A stretch of DNA of 49,565 bases from Candidatus Blautia pullistercoris (GTDB lineage Bacteria; Bacillota; Clostridia; Lachnospirales; Lachnospiraceae): assembly GCA_019114545.1 (NCBI GenBank), contig DXFG01000057.1:1-49565 (forward strand), in the 5' to 3' direction. Positions 1 through 9,687 of the stretch are shown one piece after another (the first letter of the stretch is position 1; every line of letters begins with the position of its first letter). Below the pieces are notes generated by a model. The model had not been told where the DNA came from. It did no database searches and saw only the letters and a list, made by a program, of their open reading frames with translations. The translations under genes and the position numbers were made by a program.

Positions 1-1
1 T

Positions 2-409
2 ATTTTTACAAGATTTTTAAATGTGTTTGGCTCTCTGCTGCCTGATTTTGCTCCAGAAACAGATGGCATACAGGACCTGTTCCTGCGGCTATTGGTTCTG
101 CTTCTGGCTATTATTTTTACAGGAATCGGAGCAGCCATGTCTCTTTCTATGAGGATCGTGCCCAATCCCGGCGATGGGATCGTCCAGGCGATAGCGGACT
201 GTATTCATAAAAATGTGGGATTTACCAAGAACTGCTTTGATCTTTTCAATATCACCATCACCCTTATTCTGGGTCTCATTCTGGCCGGCCATTTGGTAGG
301 AATAGGAATTGGAACGGTACTGGCAGTTATTGGAGTAGGCCGGATCATTGCATTGTTTCAGAAGTTGGCAGGTGAAAAAATCGTGGTGCTTTCCGGGGTA
401 GAAACCTGA
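2..409 (+). CDS. YitT/YczE-like multi-pass membrane protein, C-terminal part (N-terminus lies outside window)
   Basis: Frame is open back to the window edge; hydrophobic segments and a 'MRIVPNPGDGIVQAIA' motif typical of YczE/YitT-type membrane proteins. Confidence 0.6.
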   Translation: MFTRFLNVFGSLLPDFAPETDGIQDLFLRLLVLLLAIIFTGIGAAMSLSMRIVPNPGDGIVQAIADCIHKNVGFTKNCFDLFNITITLILGLILAGHLVGIGIGTVLAVIGVGRIIALFQKLAGEKIVVLSGVET

Positions 410-610
410 ACCGGGTATTATGGAAGCTGCATATATTGTAAGGCATCTGGTTGAGTGCCGAGGAGAGATATGCTATACTGGTGCCACAGAAACGGCTATA
501 GGGAGGCAGGGTTTTTGCTATTGAGGAGTATTTTGTCTGCCTGCATGCCATCGGCAGAAAATTTTTACTTAAGGGAAGAGGAGGAAAAGTATCTATCTGA
601 AGGAGGTCCT

Positions 611-1225
611 ATGAATTTAGAAGAAACTTTATACAGAATCCATCATGAAAAATTATACTACTGTGACAATGAAGATCTGATGAAAGAACAGGGAAAATAC
701 CTGGATATGCTGTTTACCTATAATCAGCTTCCTCCCAGTAAAGGAGAAGAGAAAAAAGCTCTTCTGAAGAAAATGTTCGGCAGGATCGGAGATAACTGTT
801 ATATTGAGACACCTTTTCACGCCAACTGGGGAGGCAAGAACGTATATATGGGAGACCATGTATATGCCAATTTTAACCTGGTGCTGGTGGATGACGCCAG
901 GATAGAGATTGGTGACAATGTGATGATCGGTCCTAACGTGGTGCTGTGTACAGGAACCCATCCAGTGTCCCCCAGACTCCGGGCAAAGGAAGCTCAGTAT
1001 AATAAGCCGGTGAAGGTAGAAAGGGGCGTGTGGCTGGGAGCCAACACCATGGTCATGCCGGGAGTTACTATCGGAGAGAATAGCATTATCGGAGCGGGAA
1101 GCATAGTGACAAAAGATATACCTGCCAATGTGATCGCTTTCGGAAATCCCTGTAAAGTCTATCGGGAGATCACAGAAGAAGACGAGAGATATTATGATAA
1201 GGATAAACTGATCGATATTGAATAG
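611..1225 (+). CDS. Sugar O-acetyltransferase (maltose/galactoside acetyltransferase family)
   Basis: ATG at 611 preceded by AGGAGG; left-handed beta-helix hexapeptide repeats, 'NPCKVYREI' C-terminus. The longer ORF from 455 is probably over-extended. Confidence 0.9.
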   Translation: MNLEETLYRIHHEKLYYCDNEDLMKEQGKYLDMLFTYNQLPPSKGEEKKALLKKMFGRIGDNCYIETPFHANWGGKNVYMGDHVYANFNLVLVDDARIEIGDNVMIGPNVVLCTGTHPVSPRLRAKEAQYNKPVKVERGVWLGANTMVMPGVTIGENSIIGAGSIVTKDIPANVIAFGNPCKVYREITEEDERYYDKDKLIDIE

Positions 1226-1350
1226 ACAGGAAGCGTCAGAAAGGAGAAATAAGGTATGGGTATTTTCGCAGTATTGTAATAGCAAGGTGTATCCTTTGTT
1301 ATTACGCCTTGCTGATCATTAAAAAGATGGAATGATTAGGAGGGTTATGA

Positions 1351-1800
1351 ATGGCATATTTTTATTATCAGTCAAAAAAGATTTTTTATAAGGAAGCCGG
1401 GCGGGGCAAACCCCTTATCATGCTCCATGGAGATACTGCTTCCTCCCGTATGTTTGAGTTTCTCTTACCGCTGTATCGGGAAAACTATCGAGTTATCCTG
1501 TTGGATTTTTTGGGAAACGGGCAATCAGACAGAGTCGACAGGTTTCCAGAAAATCTCTGGATTACCCAGGCTGAACAGGTGATTGCACTTATTGAACATT
1601 TAAAGATTGAGAAAGTAAATCTTTTGGGGACAAGCGGTGGAGCATGGGTTGCTGTGAATACGGCATTGAAACGTCCTGACCTTATAGATAAGGTTATTGC
1701 CGATAGTTTTGACGGAAGAACTTTGAATGAAGATTTAAACGAATTTCAGCAGCTTCCTGGCAAGAAACAGAGCCGGTTTAAACGGAGTACAGCCGTTTGA
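1351..1800 (+). pseudogene. Alpha/beta hydrolase, truncated after the nucleophile elbow
   Basis: 'LLDFLGNGQSDR' and 'LLGTSGGAWVA' are classic alpha/beta hydrolase motifs, but the ORF stops at 149 aa inside a terminator-like hairpin, without the usual C-terminal half carrying the catalytic Asp/His. Confidence 0.65.
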
Positions 1801-1810
1801 CCGGTTTTTG
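1773..1810 (+). terminator. Rho-independent terminator-like hairpin
   Basis: CCGGTTTAAACGG / CCGTTTGACCGG inverted repeat followed by TTTTTG. Confidence 0.6.
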
Positions 1811-1850
1811 TCATATTAACCTAGTTTTAGTTCGAAATATTCAAAAAATT

Positions 1851-1898
1851 TTAGCACTCAGGACTTGACACTGCTGATAACAGGTGTTATATTAACAC
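1851..1898 (+). promoter_or_regulatory. clpB promoter with degenerate CIRCE-like element
   Basis: TTGACA (1865-1870), 17-bp spacer, TATATT (1888-1893). TTAGCACTC (1851-1859) equals the CIRCE left half; 9 nt later CACTGCTGA matches the right half at 6/9. GTGTTA-TAT-TAACAC palindrome spans the -10. Confidence 0.6.
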
Positions 1899-1959
1899 TA
1901 GAACAAGAAAACCAGGCCTGCACAGCAGGCTATTTCATAAGACAATGGAGGGGATTTGT

Positions 1960-4566
1960 ATGAATATCAGTAAATTCACACAGAAATCGCTTCAGGCTGT
2001 TCAGGATTTAGAGAAGACAGCATATGAATTCGGCAACCAGGAGGTTGAACAGGAACACCTGCTCTATAACCTTCTCCATCAGGAGGACAGTCTGATATTG
2101 AAATTGATCGAGAAAATGGAAATCCAGAAAGAACATTTTCTCGACAGGATAGAGCAGGCATTAAATGCCAGAACAAAGGTTTCCGGAGGCCAGCCTTATA
2201 TCGGACAGTATCTGAACAAGGTTCTGGTAACTGCAGAGGATGAGGCAAAGGCTATGGGAGACGAGTATGTCTCCGTTGAGCATTTGTTCCTTGCGCTGCT
2301 GGATCACCCAAGTCCTTCTATGAAGAAGATCTGGCAGGAATATGGGATCACCAAAGAAAGATTTCTTCAGGCACTGAGTACAGTCAGAGGAAATCAGCGG
2401 GTGACTACAGATAATCCTGAGGTGACCTATGATACTCTGAATAAATATGGGGAGGACCTGGTGGAAAAGGCCAGAGAGCAGAAGCTGGATCCTGTAATCG
2501 GCCGTGACAGTGAGATTCGGAATGTGATCCGTATCCTGTCCAGGAAGACCAAGAATAACCCGGTGCTCATCGGCGAGCCTGGAGTAGGTAAGACTGCAGC
2601 TGTTGAGGGGCTGGCTCAGAGGATCGTCCAGGGAGATGTTCCTGAGGGACTGAAGGATAAAAAGATCTTTGCTCTGGATATGGGAGCTCTGGTAGCAGGA
2701 GCCAAATACAGAGGCGAGTTCGAGGAAAGGCTGAAAGCCGTTCTGGAAGAAGTTAAGAAAAGTGAAGGACAGATTATCCTGTTCATTGATGAGCTTCATC
2801 TGATTGTAGGTGCAGGAAAGACCGATGGTGCCATGGATGCAGGAAATATGCTGAAGCCTATGCTGGCAAGAGGAGAGCTTCACTGTATCGGTGCCACTAC
2901 CCTGGATGAGTACCGGAAATATATTGAAAAAGACGCTGCCCTGGAACGTAGGTTCCAGCCGGTTATGGTGGATGAGCCTACAGTGGAAGACACTATTTCC
3001 ATTCTCCGTGGACTGAAGGAACGTTACGAGGTCTTCCATGGGGTAAAGATTACAGACAGCGCCCTGGTGGCTGCGGCTACTCTTTCTGACCGGTATATTT
3101 CCGACAGATTCCTGCCGGATAAGGCTATCGATCTGGTAGATGAAGCCTGCGCCCTGATCAAGACAGAGCTGGATTCCATGCCTACAGAACTGGATGAACT
3201 GCGCCGTAAGATCATGCAGATGGAGATTGAGGAGGCGGCCCTTAAAAAGGAAAATGACCGTCTCAGCCAGGATCGTCTGGTAGAACTTCAGAAAGAAATG
3301 GCAGAACTGAAAGATAAATTCAACAGCCAGAAAGCTCAGTGGGACAATGAAAAAGTAACTGTAGAACATCTCCAGAAACTGAGAGAGCAGATCGAGGATA
3401 TGAACAACCAGATCCAGAAGGCTCAGAGAGAGTATGATCTGAACGAGGCCGCAAGGCTTCAGTACGGGGAACTGCCCAAGCTGCAGAAACAGCTGGAAGC
3501 AGAGGAAGAAAAAGCAAAGAGCCAGGATCTGTCCATGGTTCACCAAAGCGTTACGGAAGATGAGATCGCCAGGATCATTTCCCGGTGGACGGGAATCCCA
3601 GTGGCGAAACTTACGGAAGGCGAGCGAGCCAAGATCCTTCACCTGGAAGAGGAACTTCATAAACGGGTGATCGGACAGGACGAAGGCGTTGCCAAAGTAA
3701 CAGACGCTATTATCCGTTCCAAAGCCGGCATAAAAGATCCTACCAAACCTATCGGCTCCTTCCTGTTCCTTGGACCTACCGGTGTGGGTAAGACGGAACT
3801 GGCTAAAACTCTGGCCGCTACACTTTTTGATGACGAGCAGAATATGGTCCGTATTGATATGAGTGAATATATGGAGAAATATTCAGTGTCCAGACTGATC
3901 GGAGCGCCTCCGGGATATGTAGGATACGAGGAGGGGGGACAGCTTACAGAAGCCGTGAGAAGAAAACCTTACTCAGTAGTTCTTTTTGATGAGATCGAAA
4001 AAGCCCATCCAGATGTGTTCAACGTGCTGCTCCAGGTACTGGACGATGGACGTATCACCGATTCTCAGGGCAGGACGGTAGACTTTAAAAATACCATCCT
4101 GATTATGACTTCCAATATCGGTTCTACCTATCTGCTGGAAGGAATTGAGGATAATGGAGAGATCAAACAGGAAGCCAGGGATCTGGTAGAGAAGGATTTA
4201 AGAGCTCACTTCCGTCCGGAGTTTTTGAACCGGCTGGATGAGATCATCATGTTCAAGCCTCTGACCAAAGAGAACATCAGCGGTATCGTTGACCTGCTCA
4301 TGGCGGATCTGAATAAGAGACTGAGAGATCAGGAGTTGTCTATAGAATTGACAAAAGACGCAAAAGATTATATTATTGAAGGCGGATATGATCCCGTTTA
4401 CGGAGCACGTCCTCTGAAGAGATTTGTGCAGAAGAATGTAGAGACGCTCACTGCAAGACTGATCCTTTCCGGTGATGTAAGAGCAGATGACAGGATCATC
4501 ATAGACCTGGAGAACGGCCAGCTCACAGCCCATGCGGTGTCTGTTCAGGATACTGCAGCAAGCTGA
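1960..4566 (+). CDS. clpB: ATP-dependent chaperone ClpB
   Basis: Two AAA+ modules ([16 protein letters not shown]), ClpN domain, middle coiled coil. ATG at 1960 ([18 protein letters not shown]) looks more natural than 1945. Confidence 0.96.
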   Translation: MNISKFTQKSLQAVQDLEKTAYEFGNQEVEQEHLLYNLLHQEDSLILKLIEKMEIQKEHFLDRIEQALNARTKVSGGQPYIGQYLNKVLVTAEDEAKAMGDEYVSVEHLFLALLDHPSPSMKKIWQEYGITKERFLQALSTVRGNQRVTTDNPEVTYDTLNKYGEDLVEKAREQKLDPVIGRDSEIRNVIRILSRKTKNNPVLIGEPGVGKTAAVEGLAQRIVQGDVPEGLKDKKIFALDMGALVAGAKYRGEFEERLKAVLEEVKKSEGQIILFIDELHLIVGAGKTDGAMDAGNMLKPMLARGELHCIGATTLDEYRKYIEKDAALERRFQPVMVDEPTVEDTISILRGLKERYEVFHGVKITDSALVAAATLSDRYISDRFLPDKAIDLVDEACALIKTELDSMPTELDELRRKIMQMEIEEAALKKENDRLSQDRLVELQKEMAELKDKFNSQKAQWDNEKVTVEHLQKLREQIEDMNNQIQKAQREYDLNEAARLQYGELPKLQKQLEAEEEKAKSQDLSMVHQSVTEDEIARIISRWTGIPVAKLTEGERAKILHLEEELHKRVIGQDEGVAKVTDAIIRSKAGIKDPTKPIGSFLFLGPTGVGKTELAKTLAATLFDDEQNMVRIDMSEYMEKYSVSRLIGAPPGYVGYEEGGQLTEAVRRKPYSVVLFDEIEKAHPDVFNVLLQVLDDGRITDSQGRTVDFKNTILIMTSNIGSTYLLEGIEDNGEIKQEARDLVEKDLRAHFRPEFLNRLDEIIMFKPLTKENISGIVDLLMADLNKRLRDQELSIELTKDAKDYIIEGGYDPVYGARPLKRFVQKNVETLTARLILSGDVRADDRIIIDLENGQLTAHAVSVQDTAAS

Positions 4567-4622
4567 TTTTCAGAATCCTGAAAAGTGGCCCGATAATGCT
4601 CCGGAAATAAAGGAGGAAGACC

Positions 4623-4796
4623 ATGATACCCAAGGATCCGGTAATGCTTTTAAGCTATGTGAATACTCAGCTTCGTGATTTTTATTCCTCACTGTCTTCT
4701 ATGTGTGAGGACAAGGGATTAAATCCTGAAGAGATCAAGACAAAGCTGGCAGGTATCGACTACCAGTATGACGGGACCAGAAATCAGTTTGTATAA
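4623..4796 (+). CDS. DUF4250-like small protein (57 aa), not in the supplied ORF track
   Basis: ATG at 4623 after GGAGGAAGACC; translation MIPKDPVMLLSYVNTQLRDFYSSLSSMCEDKGLNPEEIKTKLAGIDYQYDGTRNQFV matches the DUF4250 pattern as I recall it. Confidence 0.8.
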   Translation: MIPKDPVMLLSYVNTQLRDFYSSLSSMCEDKGLNPEEIKTKLAGIDYQYDGTRNQFV

Positions 4797-4825
4797 GACA
4801 GAGAAGGAAAATACGGAAAAAATAA

Positions 4826-4881
4826 GGGCAGGCCTGAAATCGGCGCCGGAGCTTTCCGGAGCAGGTTTTGGGCCTGCTTTT
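4826..4881 (+). terminator. Nested hairpin terminator
   Basis: GCAGGCC (4828-4834) pairs with GGCCTGC (4871-4877), inner CCGGA/TCCGG hairpin, then TTTT. Confidence 0.6.
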
Positions 4882-4915
4882 CGTGCGTGGTCTTATAGGG
4901 CGACTGCGGGTGAAG

Positions 4916-4962
4916 ATACAGGATAATGTACTTTTGGTATTGCGCTATACTATATTTTGTAT
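4916..4962 (+). promoter_or_regulatory. Pair of NrdR-box-like 16-mers upstream of nrdD
   Basis: ATACAGGATAATGTAC (4916-4931) and ATACTATATTTTGTAT (4947-4962), both ATAC-N8-GTA, 31 bp apart start to start. Confidence 0.55.
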
Positions 4963-5035
4963 TAGAATAAGCCTTGGACCGACATATGAAGTATAACCAG
5001 GTCATTTCAGATAGATACAGCAAGGAGAAAAGAAT

Positions 5036-7195
5036 ATGAAGATTATTAAGAGAAATGGCTCGGAAGAGGCATTTGACGTAAAGAAAATCGAAGCGGCAGT
5101 CAGAAAGGCAGACAGTTCATCAGAGACCAGAAGCCTGACAGATACCCAGATTGAGGACATTGCAGAATTTGTGGAGTTCAAATGCAATAAGCTGAACCGG
5201 GCAGTGGCCGTGGAAGAAATACAGGACATGGTGGAGAACCAGATCATGGCTACAGGGGCATTTGAGCTGGCCAGACAGTATGTGAGATACCGCTATAAAC
5301 GCTCTCTGGTGCGTAAGGCGAATACCACAGATAACAGGATTCTTTCACTGATTGAATGTAATAATGAGGAGGTTCGGCAGGAAAATTCCAATAAAAATCC
5401 TACAGTCAACAGTGTACAGAGGGACTATATGGCAGGAGAAGTCAGCAAGGACCTGACACAGAGAATGCTGCTGCCGGAAGATATTGTAGAGGCGGACCGG
5501 CAGGGGATCATCCATTTCCACGATTCCGATTATTACGCCCAGCATATGCACAACTGTGACCTGGTCAATCTGGAAGACATGCTTCAGAACGGTACAGTGA
5601 TCAGCGGCACGATGATTGAAAAACCTCACAGCTTTTCAACAGCCTGCAATATTGCCACCCAGATTATTGCCCAGGTAGCCAGCAACCAGTATGGGGGACA
5701 GAGTATTTCTCTTACACACCTGGCGCCTTTTGTCCAGGTATCCAGGGATAAGATACGGACAGAAGTCCTTCAGGAAATGAAACTCATCGGCGTGGACTAT
5801 TCAGGTGATATTTTAAATGAGATTGTAGAGGGGCGGCTGAAAAAGGAGATTACAAAGGGCGTTCAGACTATTGAATACCAGGTAATTACGCTGATGACCA
5901 CAAACGGCCAGGCTCCCTTCCTCACCGTATTCATGTATCTCAACGAGGCAAAGACAGAGGCTGAGAAAAAAGACCTGGCAATGATCATAGAGGAAACTCT
6001 GAAACAGAGATACAAAGGTGTAAAGAATGAAGCAGGAGTCTGGGTGACTCCGGCATTTCCGAAACTGATCTATGTTCTGGAAGAAGATAATCTCCAGGAA
6101 GGAGATCCTTACTACTATCTCACAGAGCTTGCTGCAAAGTGTACGGCAAAACGTCTGGTGCCGGATTATATTTCCGAGAAGAAGATGAAAGAGCTTAAGG
6201 AAGGAAACTGCTTCCCGGTAATGGGCTGCAGAAGCGCCCTGAGTCCATGGAAAGATGAGAATGGCAACTATAAGTTTTACGGCCGGTTTAACCAGGGAGT
6301 TGTTACCATTAACCTTGTGGATGTGGCCTTGTCTTCCGGCGGCGATGAAGATAAATTCTGGAAGATTTTTGACGAGAGACTGGACCTCTGCTACCGGGCT
6401 TTGATGTGCAGGCATAACCGGCTGAAAGGAACTTTATCAGATGCAGCGCCTATCCTTTGGCAGTACGGCGCCCTGGCCCGGCTGAAAAAAGGGGAGACCA
6501 TTGATAAGCTGTTATACGGAGGGTACTCTACTATTTCTCTGGGGTATGCAGGGCTGTACGAATGTGTAAAATACATGACAGGAAAGTCCCATACAGATCC
6601 GGAGGCAACGCCTTTTGCCCTTCAGGTCATGAAGCATATGAATGAAGTCTGCGAGAAATGGAAAGAAGAGACCAATATTGGATTCAGCATTTACGGTTCT
6701 CCTATTGAGAGTACCACATATAAATTTGCAAAATGCCTCCAGAAGAGATTCGGCATTGTTCCTGGTGTGACAGATAAAAATTACATTACCAACAGCTATC
6801 ATGTACACGTCAGTGAGGAGATCGATGCCTTTTCAAAACTGAAATTTGAGGCCCAGTTCCAAGCCCTTTCCACAGGAGGCGCTATCAGCTATGTGGAGGT
6901 GCCAAACATGCAGGACAATATTCCGGCAGTACTCCAGGTGATCCGCTTTATCTACGATAATATCATGTATGCAGAATTAAATACCAAAAGCGATTACTGC
7001 CAGGAATGCGGTTATGACGGAGAAATCCAGATCGTGACCAATGAAGACGGAAAGCTGGAGTGGGAATGCCCCAACTGCGGAAATCGGAATCAGGATACCC
7101 TGAATGTGGCAAGACGTACCTGCGGTTATATTGGAACACAGTTCTGGAACCAGGGAAGGACCCAGGAGATCAGAGAAAGGGTGCTGCATTTATAA
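5036..7195 (+). CDS. nrdD: Anaerobic ribonucleoside-triphosphate reductase
   Basis: ATP-cone N-terminus, CxxC Zn motifs, C-terminal glycyl-radical motif RTCGYIGTQFWNQGR. Confidence 0.97.
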   Translation: MKIIKRNGSEEAFDVKKIEAAVRKADSSSETRSLTDTQIEDIAEFVEFKCNKLNRAVAVEEIQDMVENQIMATGAFELARQYVRYRYKRSLVRKANTTDNRILSLIECNNEEVRQENSNKNPTVNSVQRDYMAGEVSKDLTQRMLLPEDIVEADRQGIIHFHDSDYYAQHMHNCDLVNLEDMLQNGTVISGTMIEKPHSFSTACNIATQIIAQVASNQYGGQSISLTHLAPFVQVSRDKIRTEVLQEMKLIGVDYSGDILNEIVEGRLKKEITKGVQTIEYQVITLMTTNGQAPFLTVFMYLNEAKTEAEKKDLAMIIEETLKQRYKGVKNEAGVWVTPAFPKLIYVLEEDNLQEGDPYYYLTELAAKCTAKRLVPDYISEKKMKELKEGNCFPVMGCRSALSPWKDENGNYKFYGRFNQGVVTINLVDVALSSGGDEDKFWKIFDERLDLCYRALMCRHNRLKGTLSDAAPILWQYGALARLKKGETIDKLLYGGYSTISLGYAGLYECVKYMTGKSHTDPEATPFALQVMKHMNEVCEKWKEETNIGFSIYGSPIESTTYKFAKCLQKRFGIVPGVTDKNYITNSYHVHVSEEIDAFSKLKFEAQFQALSTGGAISYVEVPNMQDNIPAVLQVIRFIYDNIMYAELNTKSDYCQECGYDGEIQIVTNEDGKLEWECPNCGNRNQDTLNVARRTCGYIGTQFWNQGRTQEIRERVLHL

Positions 7196-7196
7196 T

Positions 7197-7754
7197 ATGT
7201 ATTACGGGGAAATAAAGAAATGTGACATTGCAAACGGAGAGGGAGTTCGGGTCTCCCTCTTCGTTTCCGGCTGCAGACATCACTGTCCGGGCTGCTTTAA
7301 CCAGGCTACATGGGATTTTAGTTATGGAAAAGAATTTACCAGAGAAACAGAAAAGCAGATCCTGGAGTTCCTTGAGCCGGATTATATTGACGGTCTTACG
7401 CTTCTTGGAGGAGAACCCTTTGAACCGGAAAACCAGGAGGTTCTTACAGAACTTCTCAGAAAGGTGAAGAAACTTTATCCGGAGAAAAAGGTCTGGTGCT
7501 ACAGCGGATATCTTTTTGACAAAGAACTGCTGAATCCCAGCCGGGCAAGGTGCGGCTATACAGATGAAATGCTGTCCAGGATAGATGTGCTGGTAGACGG
7601 GCGGTTTGTAGAGGCGCTGAAAGATATACGCCTTGTATTCAGAGGTTCCGCAAACCAGAGGATCATCGATGTGAAGCAAAGTCTGGAAACAGGGGAAATC
7701 CGGCTGTGGACGCCGAAGATCAGGCGGGGAATTTCGCCGGAAACCGAAAAATAG
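7197..7754 (+). CDS. nrdG: Anaerobic ribonucleotide reductase activating protein (radical SAM)
   Basis: Starts MYYGEIKKCDIANGEGVRVSLFVSGCRHHCPGCFN with CX3CX2C cluster motif; directly after nrdD. Confidence 0.93.
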   Translation: MYYGEIKKCDIANGEGVRVSLFVSGCRHHCPGCFNQATWDFSYGKEFTRETEKQILEFLEPDYIDGLTLLGGEPFEPENQEVLTELLRKVKKLYPEKKVWCYSGYLFDKELLNPSRARCGYTDEMLSRIDVLVDGRFVEALKDIRLVFRGSANQRIIDVKQSLETGEIRLWTPKIRRGISPETEK

Positions 7755-7797
7755 GACACAGCGGCGCAAAAAGCCGCAGAAGCAGAGGTGGGCAGGA

Positions 7798-8466
7798 ATG
7801 AAGAAAATTGCTGTGGTGGAGGACGACAGGGTATTGAGGAAAGCTCTGAAAAGCCTTCTGGAAGAAAATGGATATGGGACCTGCTGTTTAGAGGATTTTT
7901 CCAATGTTGAGGAAGAAATTTTAAGGGCCGGCCCGGATATGGTGCTGCTGGATATTCTCCTTCCAGGAACCAATGGACAGGAGATTTTGAGAAATCTGCG
8001 GCAGAAATCCCAGATTCCGGTGATCATGGTTACCAGCAGAGAGGGAGATATGGACCAGATCCTGGCCATGAGCTACGGAGCAGATGATTATATTACAAAG
8101 CCCTATAATCCTACCCTTCTTCTGCTGAAACTGGAGGCAGTATTCCGGAGGATCCAGCCTGAAACGCCTCAGGAGGAAGTGACCTGGGGAGGGATTACAC
8201 TGAACCTCCTGCGCAGCACCATGACCCATGAAGGGGAAGAACGGGTGCTGTCCAAAAACGAATTTTCTATTTTTTATTACCTGGTAAAAAACCAGGGACG
8301 GATCGTGTCCAGAGACGAACTTATGGATTATCTCTGGGACTGCAACGATTTTGTAGACGATAATACCCTGACAGTAAATATCAACCGGCTCAGAAAAAAA
8401 CTGGAAGAAGCAGGCATCCGGAATGCCATAGAAACCAGAAGAGGACAAGGGTACATCTTACTATGA
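7798..8466 (+). CDS. OmpR-family response regulator (BceR-like)
   Basis: Receiver motifs (DD, MVLLDILLPG, K-P) and winged-helix C-terminus; followed by kinase and ABC genes. Confidence 0.9.
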   Translation: MKKIAVVEDDRVLRKALKSLLEENGYGTCCLEDFSNVEEEILRAGPDMVLLDILLPGTNGQEILRNLRQKSQIPVIMVTSREGDMDQILAMSYGADDYITKPYNPTLLLLKLEAVFRRIQPETPQEEVTWGGITLNLLRSTMTHEGEERVLSKNEFSIFYYLVKNQGRIVSRDELMDYLWDCNDFVDDNTLTVNINRLRKKLEEAGIRNAIETRRGQGYILL

Positions 8467-8557
8467 AAGCCCAGTCTCAAAGTAAAGCACGAAGCAATCC
8501 GTGGGGCTTTCATAGATGGCAGTCTCAAAGCAAAGACCTGGGGTCTGCTTGCAGACC
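8461..8557 (+). repeat. Structured spacer between RR and kinase: 12-bp inverted repeat, 16-nt direct repeats and a hairpin
   Basis: CTATGAAAGCCC (8461-8472)/GGGCTTTCATAG (8504-8515); CAGTCTCAAAGTAAAG (8472-8487) and CAGTCTCAAAGCAAAG (8520-8535); GGTCTGC-TT-GCAGACC (8542-8557). Confidence 0.75.
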
Positions 8558-8620
8558 GGCAGGGCTGTGTTTTAGAGACGCTAAACCGTATGAGCAAGAA
8601 GGCCGACAGGGGAGAGTGGA

Positions 8621-9634
8621 ATGAAGAAAAGGGCATATTTGAAAGACAACTGGAGACTGGTCCTTCTGTGGCTGCTTACAGCGGGGCTGACAGAGCTGGT
8701 CATGTATTTTTTCCAGGTCCAGGCAGAGCTGATGATCCTGACACTGGGAATCTGGCTGCTGGGACTTGTGGGAACGCTTTCCTGGGATTATATGAGGAAG
8801 AACAGGTTCTACCGGGAGATGGAAGAAAAGATGGGGAACCTGGAAGAAAAATACCTTATCCAGGAAATGATAAAGAAACCGGAATTTCTGGAGGGAAGGA
8901 TTCTTTATAACACTGTGGAGCAGATGGGAAAGGCCATGAGCGACCAGATTTTTGAACAGCAGAGGAGGAACAATGCCTTTAAACAGTATGTGGAGACCTG
9001 GATTCATGAGGTGAAGCTTCCTATTGCCAGTATGAGGCTTCTTCTCCACAAGGACAGAGGTGAGACCTCCAGAGTTATGAAAGAACAGGTTTCCAGGATA
9101 GACAGTTATGTGGAACAGGTTCTCTACTATCTCAGAAGCCAGGTTCCGGAAAAGGATTATGTGATCCGGGAATATTCTCTGAAGGCGGTAACAGACCAGG
9201 CCATTTCCAGAAACCGGGACAGTCTGATCCTGAACCATATCCGGATCATTCAGGAGACAGAAGATATTCCGGTGCTGACAGATGAAAAATGGCTGAGCTT
9301 TATTCTGGGCCAGCTTCTGAGCAACAGTGTGAAATACAAAAGGGAAGAGGAGGCCTGTATACGGATCCGCAGCAGCAGGACTTCCAGGGGAACTTTGCTG
9401 TCTGTGTGGGACAATGGTATGGGAATCCAAAAGGCAGATCTTCCCCGTATCTTCGAACATTCCTTTACCGGAGAAAATGGAAGAAGGGGACAGAGTTCTA
9501 CGGGCATGGGACTGTATCTGTGCAAAAAACTCTGCCACAGACTGGGACACCGGATCTGGGCAGAATCTGAAAAAGGAGTTTATACGGAGATATTTATAGA
9601 ATTTGGACAGGATAAACATACAGAGATGGCTTAG
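8621..9634 (+). CDS. Sensor histidine kinase (BceS-like, two N-terminal TM helices)
   Basis: Two TM helices with very short extracytoplasmic loop, 'TWIHEVKLPIASMRL' H-box, 'DNGMGIQKADLPRIFE' and 'STGMGLYLCKKL' ATP lid. Confidence 0.9.
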   Translation: MKKRAYLKDNWRLVLLWLLTAGLTELVMYFFQVQAELMILTLGIWLLGLVGTLSWDYMRKNRFYREMEEKMGNLEEKYLIQEMIKKPEFLEGRILYNTVEQMGKAMSDQIFEQQRRNNAFKQYVETWIHEVKLPIASMRLLLHKDRGETSRVMKEQVSRIDSYVEQVLYYLRSQVPEKDYVIREYSLKAVTDQAISRNRDSLILNHIRIIQETEDIPVLTDEKWLSFILGQLLSNSVKYKREEEACIRIRSSRTSRGTLLSVWDNGMGIQKADLPRIFEHSFTGENGRRGQSSTGMGLYLCKKLCHRLGHRIWAESEKGVYTEIFIEFGQDKHTEMA

Positions 9635-9666
9635 ATCTGCAAATGCATATCAAGGCCATCTTTTTT
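9624..9666 (+). terminator. Terminator-like hairpin at end of kinase gene
   Basis: AGATGGC ... GCCATCT followed by a T run; overlaps the stop codon. Confidence 0.6.
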
Positions 9667-9687
9667 CTGCTATAAGATTTTACCAAC

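Noticed and set aside
2161-3660. 499-aa ORF antisense to clpB
   Set aside because: Fully covered by the sense clpB coding frame; composition (F/L/Q rich) is typical of antisense shadow ORFs.
7104-7196. Extended nrdG start at 7104
   Set aside because: Would overlap nrdD's end; MYYGEIKKCDI at 7197 matches known NrdG N-termini.
8525-9619. 364-aa ORF antisense to the sensor kinase
   Set aside because: Overlaps a clear histidine kinase on the other strand; no recognisable domain.
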